From: Trichosphaerium sp. ATCC 40318
Lineage: Eukaryota > Discosea > Flabellinia > Trichosidae
Length of the DNA stretch: 64,000 bases
Assembly: GCA_038496445.1 (NCBI GenBank)
Contig: JALMLS010000361.1
Location: forward strand, 186,001 to 250,000
Direction: 5' to 3'
Made by a program: the position numbers and the translations under genes. Below the pieces are notes generated by a model. That model searched no databases and was not told where the DNA came from. It saw only the letters and a program-made list of their open reading frames with translations. Every line of letters starts with the position of its first letter. Within the stretch, counting starts at the first letter, position 1. Shown here one piece after another: positions 25,797-37,274 of the stretch.

Positions 25797-26670
25797 TTAA
25801 GCCTTTGTGTAATAAAACCCAGTATAGCTTTCACTAAAAGTAACGCCATCGTTACTTACACTACAGACAAACCAAGATTAGAAATGTTGAATATTTAACG
25901 AAAAAAAAATGATAAAAAAAGCCAACGAAGAACGTACGTTATTTTTGCTACTGAATGTGGAATACCTCGAGGTACAATTATAGTAAGAGCCCCGCTTTCA
26001 TGGTAGACTGAAGGAATGATTTGATTTCCAAACTTAACACGTGCGGTCTTTAAAAACCCACTTCCTAAACAAACGTGTGTAAGTAACTGTTCATAGAATT
26101 ACAGTCACAACCATTTCGTCTCAAACACTATTACGTACCCATTATAATGGCCTTAACGCCTCCCTTTGGTGAGCAATGTTTTGGGATGATGTCCAACGTT
26201 TTAGGTGGCATTATTCTGCCTTTTGTATCACAAGATTTCAAGTAAGATACGTGGGAGAATACTTCAATAGGTGCGCTTGTTACAGTTGATGGAATGTCTT
26301 GAACGTGAGTGTTGTGGAACCTCTACAAAAAAACCTGTAAGCACGTGATTCATCACTTAAAATAATACATAAAACGTGGGTACACGTGATAGGCGCTTTA
26401 AGCACAGAGCTCTGAAAGAGCAAAAAAATGGAAAAAAAACCTAAGAGATGTTGTTACCTTTAGTCTAAATCTGAGTTGGAATTTAGTTCCTTGCATTTGT
26501 GTTGTAGTCACGATTTTTAGTTTTTTAAATACGGCAGGACGATTCGCTTCAATTTTTACAACGACATCGCCCTGTAGGCATAGAGCTAATGGTTGACCAG
26601 TGTCACATCTGATGAGCTCTGCCTCAACCAAGAGGTTATTTTGACGCGGGCCATTGCCTAAAAATTCCAT
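25797..26670 (-). CDS. Rel-like/IPT-TIG domain protein, candidate transcription factor
   Basis: ATG 26670 (MEFLGNGPRQNNLLVEAELI). An Ig-like domain follows (FKKLKIVTTTQMQGTKFQLR) with a closing strand pattern seen in Rel-homology relatives (SAPIEVFSHVSYLKSC). After an intron comes an IPT/TIG domain: IMGSGFLKTARVKFGNQIIP, ALTIIVPRGIPHSVAKITV, then SNDGVTFSESYTGFYYTKA to the stop at 25797. The last intron (GT 25934, ending TAG near 25869) was chosen because it restores the typical VSNDG..FS end of TIG domains, whereas reading through gives a hydrophobic junk tail. About 220 residues. DNA binding is inferred from fold similarity only. Confidence 0.6.
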
Positions 26671-27027
26671 CAATACAAGAAGTTACAATTATGACGAAAA
26701 AAAGGCTAAGTTAGTTGTATACATTGCATTTAACCTTGCAAGGCAAAATACAAGTACATTAGCTATAAGAGACCCAATATAATCTTATAAGATTATATAA
26801 GGCATCCCAAAGCCTCACTTGATAGATAAATAACTTTAATACGTATAATTATAAACAACAGAGAAAGAAGGAGTTACAAAAAACAAAAATGTAAAAATAG
26901 TGTTAATTTTTTCATAACGACTCCAACTTTTTTCCAACACTTGGAATACTCAAAGAGCACGTTAAATTCAAAAAAATAATAGGTTTGAGAGCCTGTTTTA
27001 CCTTCAAACAACCCGAAAAGTTAAAGT
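26671..27027. other. AT-rich intergenic region with palindrome
   Basis: About 357 bases between two minus-strand genes. Very AT-rich, no coding signal seen. It contains the 22-base palindrome listed separately. Confidence 0.45.
26777..26798. repeat. 22-base perfect palindrome
   Basis: The sequence centred on 26787/26788 equals its own reverse complement over 22 bases (core ATAATCTTATAAGATTAT). It lies about 110-130 bases upstream of the Rel/IPT-like gene start, where it could be a dimeric protein-binding site, or simply an AT-rich accident. Confidence 0.7.
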
Positions 27028-27503
27028 TCAAAAAAAAAAATTAATGTTGAACGTACTGAATAGCATGACTTCTGGCCACGGTCTTAAGTTTCTTTTATAC
27101 ACCGTCCGTAGCGGTGGTTGTCTTACCAATTTAATTTGGTGCACTGAGTGTAAAGGGGGTAACCCCTTATCGCCAGCGACAGGGTGAGTCTGTTGGGCAA
27201 CACCATGGGCTGTGCGGTCGACGAGTAATGTATCCAAAGTCGCGTCTGTGTGTATTGTAGGAGGCTGTAAAATTGGCCATGAATTTGGGTTTACCTTGCA
27301 CTTTACGGCACGTTAGAGTTGTTATATGTATTATAATAGGTTTATACGCAGTATACACGTACCACAATGGCAGAAATTGGTTGAATAAATTGCGTTTCAG
27401 TCTTAACTGCAGTTTTCGCCTTTTTCATTCGTTTTAGCCCGGCAACAGCTAGAGCTGTTGTAGCCGCGCGTTTTTGTCCAGTTGGGTAGATTATGAAATT
27501 CAT
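27028..27503 (-). CDS. Small basic hypothetical protein
   Basis: ATG 27503 (MNFIIYPTGQKRAATTALAV). A basic helix follows (GLKRMKKAKTAV). Intron from GT near 27361; the following exon reads IHTDATLDTLLVDRTAHGVA and RQPPLRTVYKRNLRPWPEV to the stop at 27028. About 130 residues. The intron may contain a 6-base micro-exon or run through it; both keep the frame. No family recognised. Confidence 0.4.
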
Positions 27504-27979
27504 TGTATAAAGAGTAACTATAATCATACGTTATTTCTCTCCGCGTACGCACAAAGTATTTAAGGCTGTTTTTACATTTTTGTAAATTTTAATGTGTTTT
27601 TAATAACGTACTTTGGTGATGGTTCGCTATTTAAAGAGAGCCTGCGTTTATTTCAGGCTTCACCAGGTTACGGTGACGTCAGGTGGAGTTTTAGGTCTCA
27701 TAATTGTATTGGTGCGCCTGGGTACTGTGTGTAATCCTGGATTTACTGTTGAGTTGGGAGAGCCATCTTAAAAAGAGTGGTAGGCGTTAGTCAACTGGGG
27801 AAAAAGTTTACCAGTCCTCAGAAAAATAAGTGAACGAAACTTGACGATGAGAAAAAAACTAGATTTTACAAACGACATTTTTTCTTCATTGAAATTAAAC
27901 GTTTCAAACAGGGCGAATTCCACTTTGAGTATGCTGTAGCAATACCTCTCTCAGTTGATGATAATGTACTAGTACCAAT
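27504..27979. other. Intergenic region with TGACGTCA site
   Basis: About 476 bases between two minus-strand genes. It contains TGACGTCA (27674-27681), a bZIP/CRE-type palindrome about 170 bases upstream of the small basic gene. A 50-codon plus-strand ORF from 27618 overlaps it but has no supporting feature. Otherwise empty. Confidence 0.4.
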
Positions 27980-29255
27980 TTACAATTTATTTCCCTTCAT
28001 ATCGAACCTTATATTATACAATGGCTCTTTTTGTGTTATACCCCAAATATTAACATTTATATCATTTGGCTTCATTTCAAAGCTCATAAATCCATGTGTA
28101 GCGAAACCTGATATAAGTTTCTCATGTGACTTTGTTACCCCATGTAGCCCATGATAACCACCAGCACCGGATCCAAATAGATGTGTTACACTAGTTTCAT
28201 CATGGTTTACTTTTAAATACTGTAATAAATGATCATGACCAGCAAAATACATGAGCACATTGTGTTTTTTAAATAGAGGTAATAAATAGCTTTGAAGCTT
28301 TTTAAAATCCCCATGGCCTTTCTTTGCTACAAACAAGCATCAGAATGAGTTTAAAACACAGAAAAAGACGGCACGTGAATGAAAATTACCTGCGCTGTAG
28401 ATGGGCCAATGGTTTACAACAATTTTTACTGGCGCTTGAGACTTTTGTAGCTCGTCATCTAACCACGTCATCATTTCATTTGCTAGTTTTCTATCTACAC
28501 TATCTACACAATCCTTCTTTTTTCTTGGAGGCTCGTCAGGGTAGTCCAAATGACACTCCAATGTGCAACCATCTAAGAAGAAAAAATCTGCCATTTTTGT
28601 CCTGTGTGCAAAATAGCGACCTGGCATGTTCCACATATTTTTGGAGAGCCTAGAATACGTGATTTCGGCGTCAACTGAACCTAAATACGAAATGATGACG
28701 TGTGACATTTTAAAAAAGGTTACCCTTGGTGCGACAATCGTGATTTCCTACTGTTAGGTACCAAGGTAGCCCAATGCGTGCCTGAAACTAGTTGGTGTGC
28801 GTTGTGGATGTTTTTGTACCAATTTTTTCTCGTATAAACTCGAAAAGAGCTTGTCATGAACGCTACGCACGCCGTTGTGATAAAAATTGTCTCCTACGCT
28901 AACACCAAAGCTAACGGTTTGCGATTTTGTCTCCATGTCATTCTTGACAGCTTCCATACGTTTTAATACAGATTCAAAGTGCTTAGGCTTCTTAGCGTCT
29001 CCCCAGTCCCCCAGTAGAAAAAAATTTAGCGAAGTGTCATCAATACCGTTTCCGTCGAATGCCATAGCCTCTGTTTCATGCATTTCATACAGCTGTGGGC
29101 TAGCACGAATTGCAGTGTACAATATCAAGCCAAAAACGACCAAGAACCCAATTATGAGGTGATTCTTGTGGAATTGGCGACGTGTGCTAACTCAGAATTA
29201 ATCTCGCGTTTTGAAACAATACCTTTTATGCCTACCTCTTCGGATAGGCCCTCAT
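27980..29255 (-). CDS. Purple acid phosphatase (tartrate-resistant type), membrane-anchored
   Basis: Metallophosphoesterase hydrolysing phosphomonoesters with a binuclear Fe/metal centre. ATG 29255 (MRAYPKS), short intron, then a signal-anchor (HLIIGFLVVFGLILYTAI). All metal-ligand blocks are present in order: GDWGD, SVGDNFYHNGV, VGNHDCRTKG, VNHWPIYSAG and FAGHDH. The active His-rich loop GSGAGGYHG and the C-terminal strand region are also present. About 370 residues, normal for the small single-domain TRAP-like class. Four exons. The N-terminal helix suggests a type II membrane or secreted lysosomal/extracellular enzyme. Assignment to the family is firm; substrate unknown. Confidence 0.9.
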
Positions 29256-29422
29256 TGCCTACAAACAAACAAGGAGCCTGCGTACAGGAACTTTTAATGA
29301 GTTTTATTACGACTAGACACCAAACAAAAGAAGAATGGCCTAACTTAAAACAGTGCTGCAACGCTTAACAGAAATTACGAAGTAGTTTATTTTACATGAG
29401 AAGCAGGTTCAATGTTCGCTCG

Positions 29423-31727
29423 TTATTGCTTGTTTTTTCTAAAACGAAGCGACAAACGCCTTCTGAAGTTACTTTCTCTTTTGTCAGAAAATTGAAAAAA
29501 TTTCATAGTGCGCTCTTCCTTACGTTGATTATAAAAGAATAGTGCTGGTAAAAGAGCCCATTGCATAGCACAAAAAGCTGTGATACACTGATAGAAGAAA
29601 TAATTGAGGATGAACTTATAGGTACTCGTGTTTGTGTTAACCATCATGGCTTTGTTTGCAATATACTTTAAGAACACTAGCTCGTTCTGAATAGCAACAT
29701 TAACATCCCATATATGAAGGTTAACTTCAAGATTATGTCGGTAAGACATAATATCAAAGTTGTAGGATCCTAGTGCTGAGTCAGCAATAAATTCACTCAA
29801 AATGAACGAAAAAAAAAAGAAGAAAAAGACATACCAATGACACTATAAACTCCATCTATTGTTACCATCTTCATGTGCAGTTCTCGTGGCATGTACTCAT
29901 ACACCAGAATATTCTTTAAAAAACCGTGTTGGTTAGGAATCAAAAAAAAATTGTTGTGACCACGTACATGTTTATTCAGCTTTCTGGATACGTGACGGCT
30001 TGCATGGCTGATACCGAATACATCACACTTTCCTGCCTTTAAAATACGTACATCTACTCCACTAGGCAAAGAATGAGGGGAAATATTTAAAAAGGTCAGG
30101 TTTGTACCGGTTACTTGCGGCGATAAGGGCTTTCATCAAGCGAAGTGGCATCAACAAATACGGTGTTGTCTAGGAAGCAAGTCAGACAATTTGTACGTCA
30201 AAATAAAATTATGGCTGCGTACAATGTAAATATGCTTCCTAGCTGCGTTAAACGCCATAATATAAGCATCGCGGATATCTTTCTTGCGTTGGTGTACTTT
30301 CATACGTGGATCAGAATGTACTGCTTGGATCAATACCCCATCTTTGTATGGTTGGCTTTTAGCCTTTTCTGTAGCACGAGAGTGCTCAGCGCTTAATCTT
30401 TTGGGCGTCCAAGGCAAAATAATCCGTTGCCACTCTTAAAAAAAGTTAAAAAGGAAGCACAAATTTTTTTCTCTCTAGCTCACCTTTTGGCTCAGCGCGT
30501 TGTAGGGATTGAATAAATACACGCGAGAGTTCGTGTACCACAGGGCCTTCAACACTTATTGAAAACTTTAGCTCAGAAATGAAGAAAAAGAAAAAAAAAG
30601 CAACAAAGAATATTTCGTACATGCAATGTAAGTCCTTAAAACGACCACTACCGCCCACTTCCTTTCCAGCGTAATCTATAGACAATAAGTACACTCAAGA
30701 ACAGGGCTATTGAAAGCGAAGACCGGCGTGATGTCTTTTTTTACGTTTTTAGGTAAAATAATTCTTACCACTACCAATGTTCATGCCACCACAAAATGCA
30801 GTGTCTTTATCTACTACAATAATCTTTCTATGGTTTCTAACCATTATATCACTCAATGCAGAGAACTTATTCTTTCCAGTGAACAGTGGACGAAATTCCA
30901 CCACCTCTTAACAGCAAAATGTTAGATAGGCGCGCACAGCATTGCTGCTTAAATTAACAAACAACGCACTTCCTCCAGCGCGTTGCAACTCTCTGAGGGC
31001 TGGGTAAGGTGGGTTAGGGGAGCAACCAACTGCATCATAAAGTAAAATGACGTGAACGCCTCGTGCGGCTGCTTTTGTCAGGCATTTAATCGTTGTAATA
31101 GCCACTCTGTCGTTTGCCAAAATATACGTTTCCATCCTGTATGTTGTGAGATTAAATTGGAAGGTCGTTGTACATACCACACACGCTTAGTTGCACGATT
31201 AATAGCTTTCCAGATGCTGCTGAATACCTGTTTGGCTGACATTAGCTCTCTTTTGAATGAAAATTGCTCCCATATACCTTAGAACCATCTCTATGCGTTT
31301 GTAATCTGCTCATGGCTCCTTTCGAATATCCACCGAGCTCTAAATGGTTTGCAGTGGCTTCTTGCCAGCCTTCATCCATCTAGGCGCAGGCATAAATACA
31401 TTAAAGGGTAATATATGTACATACGCCTTTACAATTTGGAAACCGCTCTCGCAACGATTTACTAATTCCATTTTGCTCAAATACCTTTTTAACGAGCTGT
31501 CTTCGTTCCGCATTAATGGCTTTACGATTTCGTTTGCGCCATTGTTGAGATAAGGCCTTAAAGAATTGTGGTCTATATTTAAGGCTACGCCAAGAGCGCA
31601 TAGTACAGAAACCGCTAATGTAATGTAAACTCGAGATTTTGACACGTTTTGACCAACAGTACAAAAAAAACCGGCTAGCATTGTCACGGCGTTCTATCAA
31701 TTTGAGTACGTAACCTACAAATTCCAT
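29423..31727 (-). CDS. PLD-family enzyme, cardiolipin-synthase-like
   Basis: Phosphatidyl-transferring enzyme of the phospholipase D superfamily. ATG 31727 (MEFVGYVLKLIERRDNAS) is the first in-frame ATG. Two HKD motifs: NHRKIIVVDKDTAFCGGMNI near 30800 and LHMKMVTIDGVYSVIGSYNF near 29870-29760. Preceding blocks fit the fold (AARGVHVILLYDAVGCSPN; RFKDLHCMYEVEGPVVHEL; SGVDVRILKAGKCD). A C-terminal hydrophobic segment (FFYQCITAFCAMQWALLPAL) and strongly basic tail suggest membrane attachment. Similar two-HKD proteins make cardiolipin in bacteria; the organelle and substrate here are not determined. Divergent from SUMF1 with 73 bases between starts. Confidence 0.85.
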
Positions 31728-31800
31728 TTTAGCTCTACAGCTTTCAAACGGCCTTATTTCGCTTACTAAAGAAATTACAGACACTTGGCTATCGTTAAAA
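31728..31800. promoter_or_regulatory. Very short divergent promoter
   Basis: Only 73 bases lie between the starts of the PLD-like gene (minus) and SUMF1 (plus), so both core promoters must fit here or overlap coding DNA. Confidence 0.4.
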
Positions 31801-33413
31801 ATGTTAGCTGCTCGAGTGGCCGGGTATTTCTTACTACTCTGTGTATTGTTCGCCTCCTACGCGTTTTCTGAAGGGGATTGTGGCTGTGGCTCGCTTAGTA
31901 GAAGCTCAGGGCTAGAAAGTGGGTCCACGTGCACCTTAGAAAAAACTGCAGAAGAAAAAAAAGACAGTGCAGAAGGCGAAAAAAAAGGAACCGATGGCGT
32001 GACAATATCAGCTGACGAAGGTGCTACAAAAACTAGAGAACTGACGCACATGGTTTATATCAGAGGAGGTTATCTTGAAATGGGACAAGAGGAGGACGAT
32101 AAGGCGTTGGAACAGCATCAAGTGAGTGTAATTAACACGTATTATGTGTGGTCTTTTAGTTTTTTTTGACATAGTAAAAAGGTTCTTGACGGCGAATCTC
32201 CAATCAGACGTGTTCAATTATCTGGTACCACCCGCAATAAAAAATAGTATCCCTAACGGTTGTAAACAAGGATTTTACTTAGACGAACATGCTGTCACGA
32301 ATGAACAGTTTGCTGAATTTATAGAAGAAACAAACTTTCAGACTGACGCTGAAAAGTATGGTGCGTTTTCCGACTACTTTTTTTTTCAACATTCAAATGT
32401 ACTTAAACAACAGCATAAGGTTGGAGCTTTGTTTTTGAAAAATTCATTGATCCAGATCATGAGTTCAACGTAGTACAAAGTGCACCGTGGTGGGTGAGTG
32501 ACGAACTTTCATAATGTCGTACTAAATAGAAATAGGTGTCTGTCCCAAATGCCACGTGGGCACACCCTTTTGGACCAGAATCAGATAATGAAGGCATAGA
32601 GGTATACTCGTTAATATAATAAGAGTCTTACATTACGTTAGGATCATCCAGTTGTACATACAAGTTGGAATGACGCATTTGCTTACTGTAAATGGGCTGG
32701 GAAAAGATTACCAACTGAAGCTGTAATTTTTTCCATTTTAATTTTGCAACATTGACAAAACTAGGAGCATGAGTGGGCGTCCAAATCTGGGTTGAAACAT
32801 AAAAGATATCCATGGTATAAGTCTTCACTGATTTTGTCCAGCAATTTAACTTGTTAAAAGGGGTGAGGAGTTATACCATCCAGGAAAAGAAGGCAAAGAA
32901 AAACATAGATGTAATATTTGGCAAGGCAAATTTCCAACGGATAACACAGGTACACCATCGGACTTTCTGTCCGTTAACTCTTGTTCTACAGGAGAGGATG
33001 GATATGTCTATACATCACCAGCAAAGTCTTTCGAACCAACAGCTTTTGGACTGTACAATATTGTCGGCAATGTATGGGAATGGGTAAATGATTATTGGAC
33101 GATAAAACACACTAGAGAACCTAGAGTGAATCCAAAGGTATATCACCCCAACAAGGTAGTAAAATATGAGTAACTAACCAGTATGTAGGGACCAGAAAGT
33201 GGAGATAGAAGAGTCCAACGTGGAGGAAGTTATATGTGCCACGCTAGTTACTGTTATAGATACAGGTTAAGTTTAAACCTCTACTTTTTCCTGTTCAAAG
33301 CTTAAGTTCTTTTTAGAACTACAGCACGTATTGGAAATGAACCAGATACTTCGACAGGAAATTTAGGATTCCGTTGCGCTAAAGATAAGCCTAAAAAACC
33401 AAAAAAGCAGTAA
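31801..33413 (+). CDS. SUMF1: Formylglycine-generating enzyme (sulfatase-modifying factor)
   Basis: Converts the active-site Cys of sulfatases to formylglycine in the endoplasmic reticulum. ATG 31801 opens a signal peptide ([18 protein letters not shown]). The N-terminal CGCGS matches the Cys motif of animal FGE that mediates thioredoxin-type interactions. The catalytic domain runs from [17 protein letters not shown] through [53 protein letters not shown] and [15 protein letters not shown] to [17 protein letters not shown]. The two Cys in [15 protein letters not shown] are the catalytic/copper-binding pair and the motif is almost identical to the vertebrate one. About 9 introns. No ER-retention KDEL; the basic KKPKKQ tail is unusual. 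Confidence 0.95.
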
Positions 33414-33544
33414 TTCAAAAACTTAATAAATTTTTACTTTTTATTCTTGGATCTTTTTGGGTGCATTCCATGGAATTACCTTTATCAAACGTATGCCACG
33501 CTAGTCTAAAATTAACGGTTTTATTCTTATTCAAGTTTTGGCAA

Positions 33545-34485
33545 CTACGATTCCCCCTTATCATCAGTTACGCCTTGTCCTTGATCCATTATTTCATCTT
33601 TTAATGCTAGTCCAAGTGCATACCCTGGATCAATAGCTAACGCTTTATCACACCAAAGTATAGCCTCTTCTTTATCTCCGTGATCATTATAAACCTGTGC
33701 TTTGCGATAATAGCCTATCGTTCTATCTGGCAGTACTTGAATCAATTTATCACAGGCACTCAGTCTAATATCTTTACCCTTATTGGTACGACCTAGTAGA
33801 CCCACAATATTTGCCAACGGCTTCCAATCTCTTGGTCTGAGCTTATAAGCTTTTTTCCAACATTCAACAGCCTTATCGGTCTTGTTTTGTAAATCGCATA
33901 CAATACCACAGTTGTTATAGGCACCATGATGTTGCTTCAGCTCTAGTGTTTTATCATAGCATTCTTCGGCGGCTGCCCATTGTTTTAGTTTCTTATATAT
34001 ATTCCCTTTGTTATAATGGGCACTTGCTATACCCCTACCACGTGTTGTAGTAATTATATCATCATAAATTTGAATTGCTTCTTGTGTTTTATCTACGTGT
34101 AGGTTAGCGGAAATCATACCTTTTCATTTGAACAAAATGTAGAATCACGTGCGTACTTTTTTTCCCAAGACACAAAGCAACTTTAAAGTTGGCGGTAGTA
34201 CTACCTAGATGCAGGGAACGCCTATAGCAAACCTCGGCGCGATCATAGTCATTGTCCTGTGTATAAAATTGATCTCCCTAAAAAGATGGTCACAGGACTT
34301 ACAGTACACAGGACATCGATCACGCACTGCTTGTGCCCATGCATTAGCTTCAAAGAAGGTACCAAGAGCCTGTACTGGGTCCAAACAAATGGCAATTCTT
34401 CGATTTTTGTATTTAGTAAATCAAGCGATTTTATCTTCTCGATAGTGTAGCCCATAGCTTCGGTAAGTGTTGATGCAAAATCCAT
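33545..34485 (-). CDS. TPR-repeat protein
   Basis: ATG 34485 (MDFASTLTEAMGYTIEKIKS). After two short introns a run of tetratricopeptide repeats follows: DRAEVCYRRSLHLGSTTANF, QEAIQIYDDIITTTRGRGIA, HYNKGNIYKKLKQWAAAEEC, AYNNCGIVCDLQNKTDKAVE, GYYRKAQVYNDHGDKEEAIL. The C-terminus (QGQGVTDDKGES) is acidic. About 270-280 residues, seven or so TPRs, no other domain. TPRs bind protein partners; none can be named. Stop at 33545, convergent with SUMF1. Confidence 0.75.
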
Positions 34486-34774
34486 GTTATGTAAACCAAA
34501 AGTAATTGTAAACCTAAAAATATAAGCAATGGACTCGCACATGCGTAGGTATGTTATTTTGATAGGTTTTGGATTGTTTGTTTATTGTTCAGTACAAAAT
34601 GTTACATTAACGTTGTAGAGTGGTCTAATCGATTTTGACGTACTTGTATTTATAACTAAAAGGTGTGATGGTGTAAAGACGACAAATCAGTTCAGTCAGT
34701 TAAGTGTTTTACTTTGAATTTGCCGCGTTTTTGATTAAGTGCGGTTATTTAAATCCTACCACCATCACATCTCC

Positions 34775-35240
34775 ATGACCTTGCACGCTAACATACCACA
34801 GACCTTATTTCAGATCTTTGTAGACGAAAAAGAAAATATAGACCCACAAACCGGTCTATTACCAATAAAAAGCACAGCAAAGGTATCTCCCAAACGCTCC
34901 ACACGCAAGGCGCTTCGCGATATTACGAATAAATTTCTTCATTCTGAGGACGTACGCAATTGTTTTAACCTGGCTTTTCTAATGCCTAAATTAGAAGGAG
35001 GACGAGATAAACGCAAGCGAGGAGCCAGCTCGCAATAGTGACGAGAAACCTAAACCCGTCGCACTGCCATCAAAGGACAAACCACAGAAGAAAGAACAAA
35101 CTGACACCAAAATTGAAGAACCAAAGAAAGCCAAGAAGCCAATGAAAAAACGGCTACGCCGCAAGCAACTCAAAACAGGCCCACGACGCGTTATTATGCC
35201 ATCAGCCGCCAAGATGGCTGTGTTACGCTCATGCCGATAA
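34775..35240 (+). CDS. KEN-box and D-box protein, candidate APC/C substrate
   Basis: ATG 34775 (MTLHANIPQTLFQIFVDEKE). Exon 1 carries a KEN box followed by acidic/Pro residues (FVDEKENIDPQTG) and, about 25 residues later, a perfect destruction box RKALRDITN (RxxLxxxxN). A roughly 44-base intron (GTACGC ... AAATTAG) joins to KEDEINASEEPARNSDEKP, a Lys-rich segment (KKAKKPMKKRLRRKQLK) and the end GPRRVIMPSAAKMAVLRSC. About 140 residues, disordered and basic, likely nuclear. Spacing and order resemble metazoan securin, but the C-terminal half differs. Other mitotic regulators with KEN and D boxes are possible. Confidence 0.6.
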
Positions 35241-35434
35241 CTTTGTTGAGGCACAAAATGTACCATAGTGTAAAGATGTAAATTACTGTTAAATGAAAGT
35301 ATTTTTGTAGATAGACATCCAGAACAAACTTTTCGCGTCACCTGTCACTCATTGTTTACTTTGCCTCGTTGGCATCGGAGTTATCAAATTAGTCTTTGGT
35401 AGTCAACCAATTGCAACAGTCATTGATTGCAAAC

Positions 35435-37104
35435 ATGGATTTCAAAGCAGCTCTCGGTGGAGGAAAGGAAGAGAAAGAACCAGCAAAGGAACAAAAAAAA
35501 GCTCCGGTTAAGAGACGTCCTCCTAACGCAAACGACTTCCGACGTTACGCTTGCCCTCCAAATGGTACTATACTGCGGTCAATCAACATATTTACGTAAA
35601 TAAAGGTAATCCTGACAATTTTTGCGTCTGGTACGATGAGCACCTTCGTGAGAAGTACGGTTCACCAGATCAGAAAGCATGGACGTGGAAAGAGCGCAAA
35701 CAATACTTTTGGAACTTTTTCACTCAGGTAGTGCTACTCGGTACAATAAACGCTTACTCTTACCACTAGCGTATTAACGGCAAATACCCATACCTTAAAG
35801 TCCCTACCGTTTACACTGCTGACGCCAACATGGACATCAACAAATTGATGAAAGACAGGAAGCAATCTGTAGAGCACATTGTACCAAAAGATATCTTGTG
35901 CAAGGAAATGCAAAAAAGAGTACACAAAAAATAATTCTATCAAAAAGGGGCCTAACTTTTTTGTAGTACCCGCAATTCCTCAAAAAACACCCAAATCTCT
36001 TTGCTGGTGCAACTACTAACCTCTTTAACATGGCTCCTTCCCATCAAACCGTTAACAAGATGCGCGAGTAAGTCAACCGAAAACAAGCGTTTTAAGCTAA
36101 TCTCATCTACTAGGTGTTACCCATTCGATCTTGAAGGTGATACCGTAAGACATAAGCCTCTACGTTTCAAGGGAGCAGGTTCTTTCAATGACTCTGGACT
36201 TGATGACCAACACGAGTGGATTGTACCTGACCGCAGTCGGTACGTACTAGTCTGCTACTCTTTGTATACTTTGCTTACAAACTCAGTGGTGACATTGCTC
36301 GTGCTATGCTTTACGTTTCAATCGTATACCGTCTCAACAACCTGTACCCTAACGAGGTTGCTACACTAAAGAAGTGGGCTGAAAATGGTAAGCGCTATTC
36401 AAATAGTGTATCAATTGCTTACATAGTACTTAGATCCTCCAAACAACTGGGAGAAGGGTTACAACAAATGGGTTAGCAGCTTGCCATTCTGCAAAGGTAC
36501 GGACTGTCAATGTTTTTACGAGGTAAAATGATTGACGTTGTTTATAGGATACAACAACCCTTTTATTGTCAACCAAAAGTTGTGGCTTGTAGACAGCGTT
36601 TTGGATGCTGTTATCAACAAGGACGAAGATGCTTTGGATGAAGCCGTTGGTGAAATGTGCTACTGCAAGGGACCTCTTCGTGTTGTTGCTATCTTACCTG
36701 ACCCAAGAGGTCGCGATGAAGGTGCTGAGCAGGTACGAACAAAAGTTGTAGAGTTGTATTTTCTTATTATTTTGTAGATTACCTTAAAAGCTACTGAAAA
36801 GGTAACTGGACGTTGGAGAATAACTGGACCATACGGAAAGCATCAAGAGTTGAAAGAAATACCATCTTCTGCAAAGTCTTTTACTGTTACTCTTACTGAA
36901 GGACCACAACTCCCTAACAGAGGTGGAAAGAGCAGCAAGTTCTTTTTGGAAAAGTACGCACTCGAATCCCTGTTTTCTTCGTTTCGTTTGTTGTACTCAC
37001 TAAGTTTTTGTAGTTTTGATGAGAAATCCGGTAAATGGTACTCTAAGGTAAAGGCAGTATACCCAAAAGCTGAAGGCGGCAAATGGATTAAATTCTTGGA
37101 CTAA
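35435..37104 (+). CDS. Endonuclease I-like DNase (EndA/NucM family)
   Basis: His-Me-finger nuclease. ATG 35435 (MDFKAALGGGKEEKEPAKEQ). No signal peptide; the N-terminus is Lys/Glu-rich. Family blocks: SVEHIVPKDILCKEM (catalytic His region), NLFAGATTNLFNMAPSHQTV (the usual NLFP..VN block), GDIARAMLYVSIVYRLNNLY, DPPNNWEKGYNKWV and GYNNPFIVNQKLW (metal-binding Asn region). The C-terminal third (ITLKATEKVTGRWRITGPYG to EGGKWIKFLD) has no clear match. Seven or more introns show that it is a settled nuclear gene. Bacterial members are secreted or periplasmic, so an apparently cytosolic or nuclear version is unusual. Family call firm, function inferred. Confidence 0.8.
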
Positions 37105-37274
37105 AATTCACGAGTACTAAATAACTCGAAATAAAAAAACACGTAGAACCAAAAACCGTAACTACTGACGTACATTGCAACACAAAAATAGTTATTTCTT
37201 TTATCATTACGTTTAGCTAGTATCACAGTACTAGAAGACTATTGCATTACAAGCATACATTAAAGAACGTTTAT

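Noticed and set aside
27618-27770. 50-codon plus-strand ORF with a hydrophobic stretch
   Set aside because: Single short frame without homologue or splice partner; could be chance.
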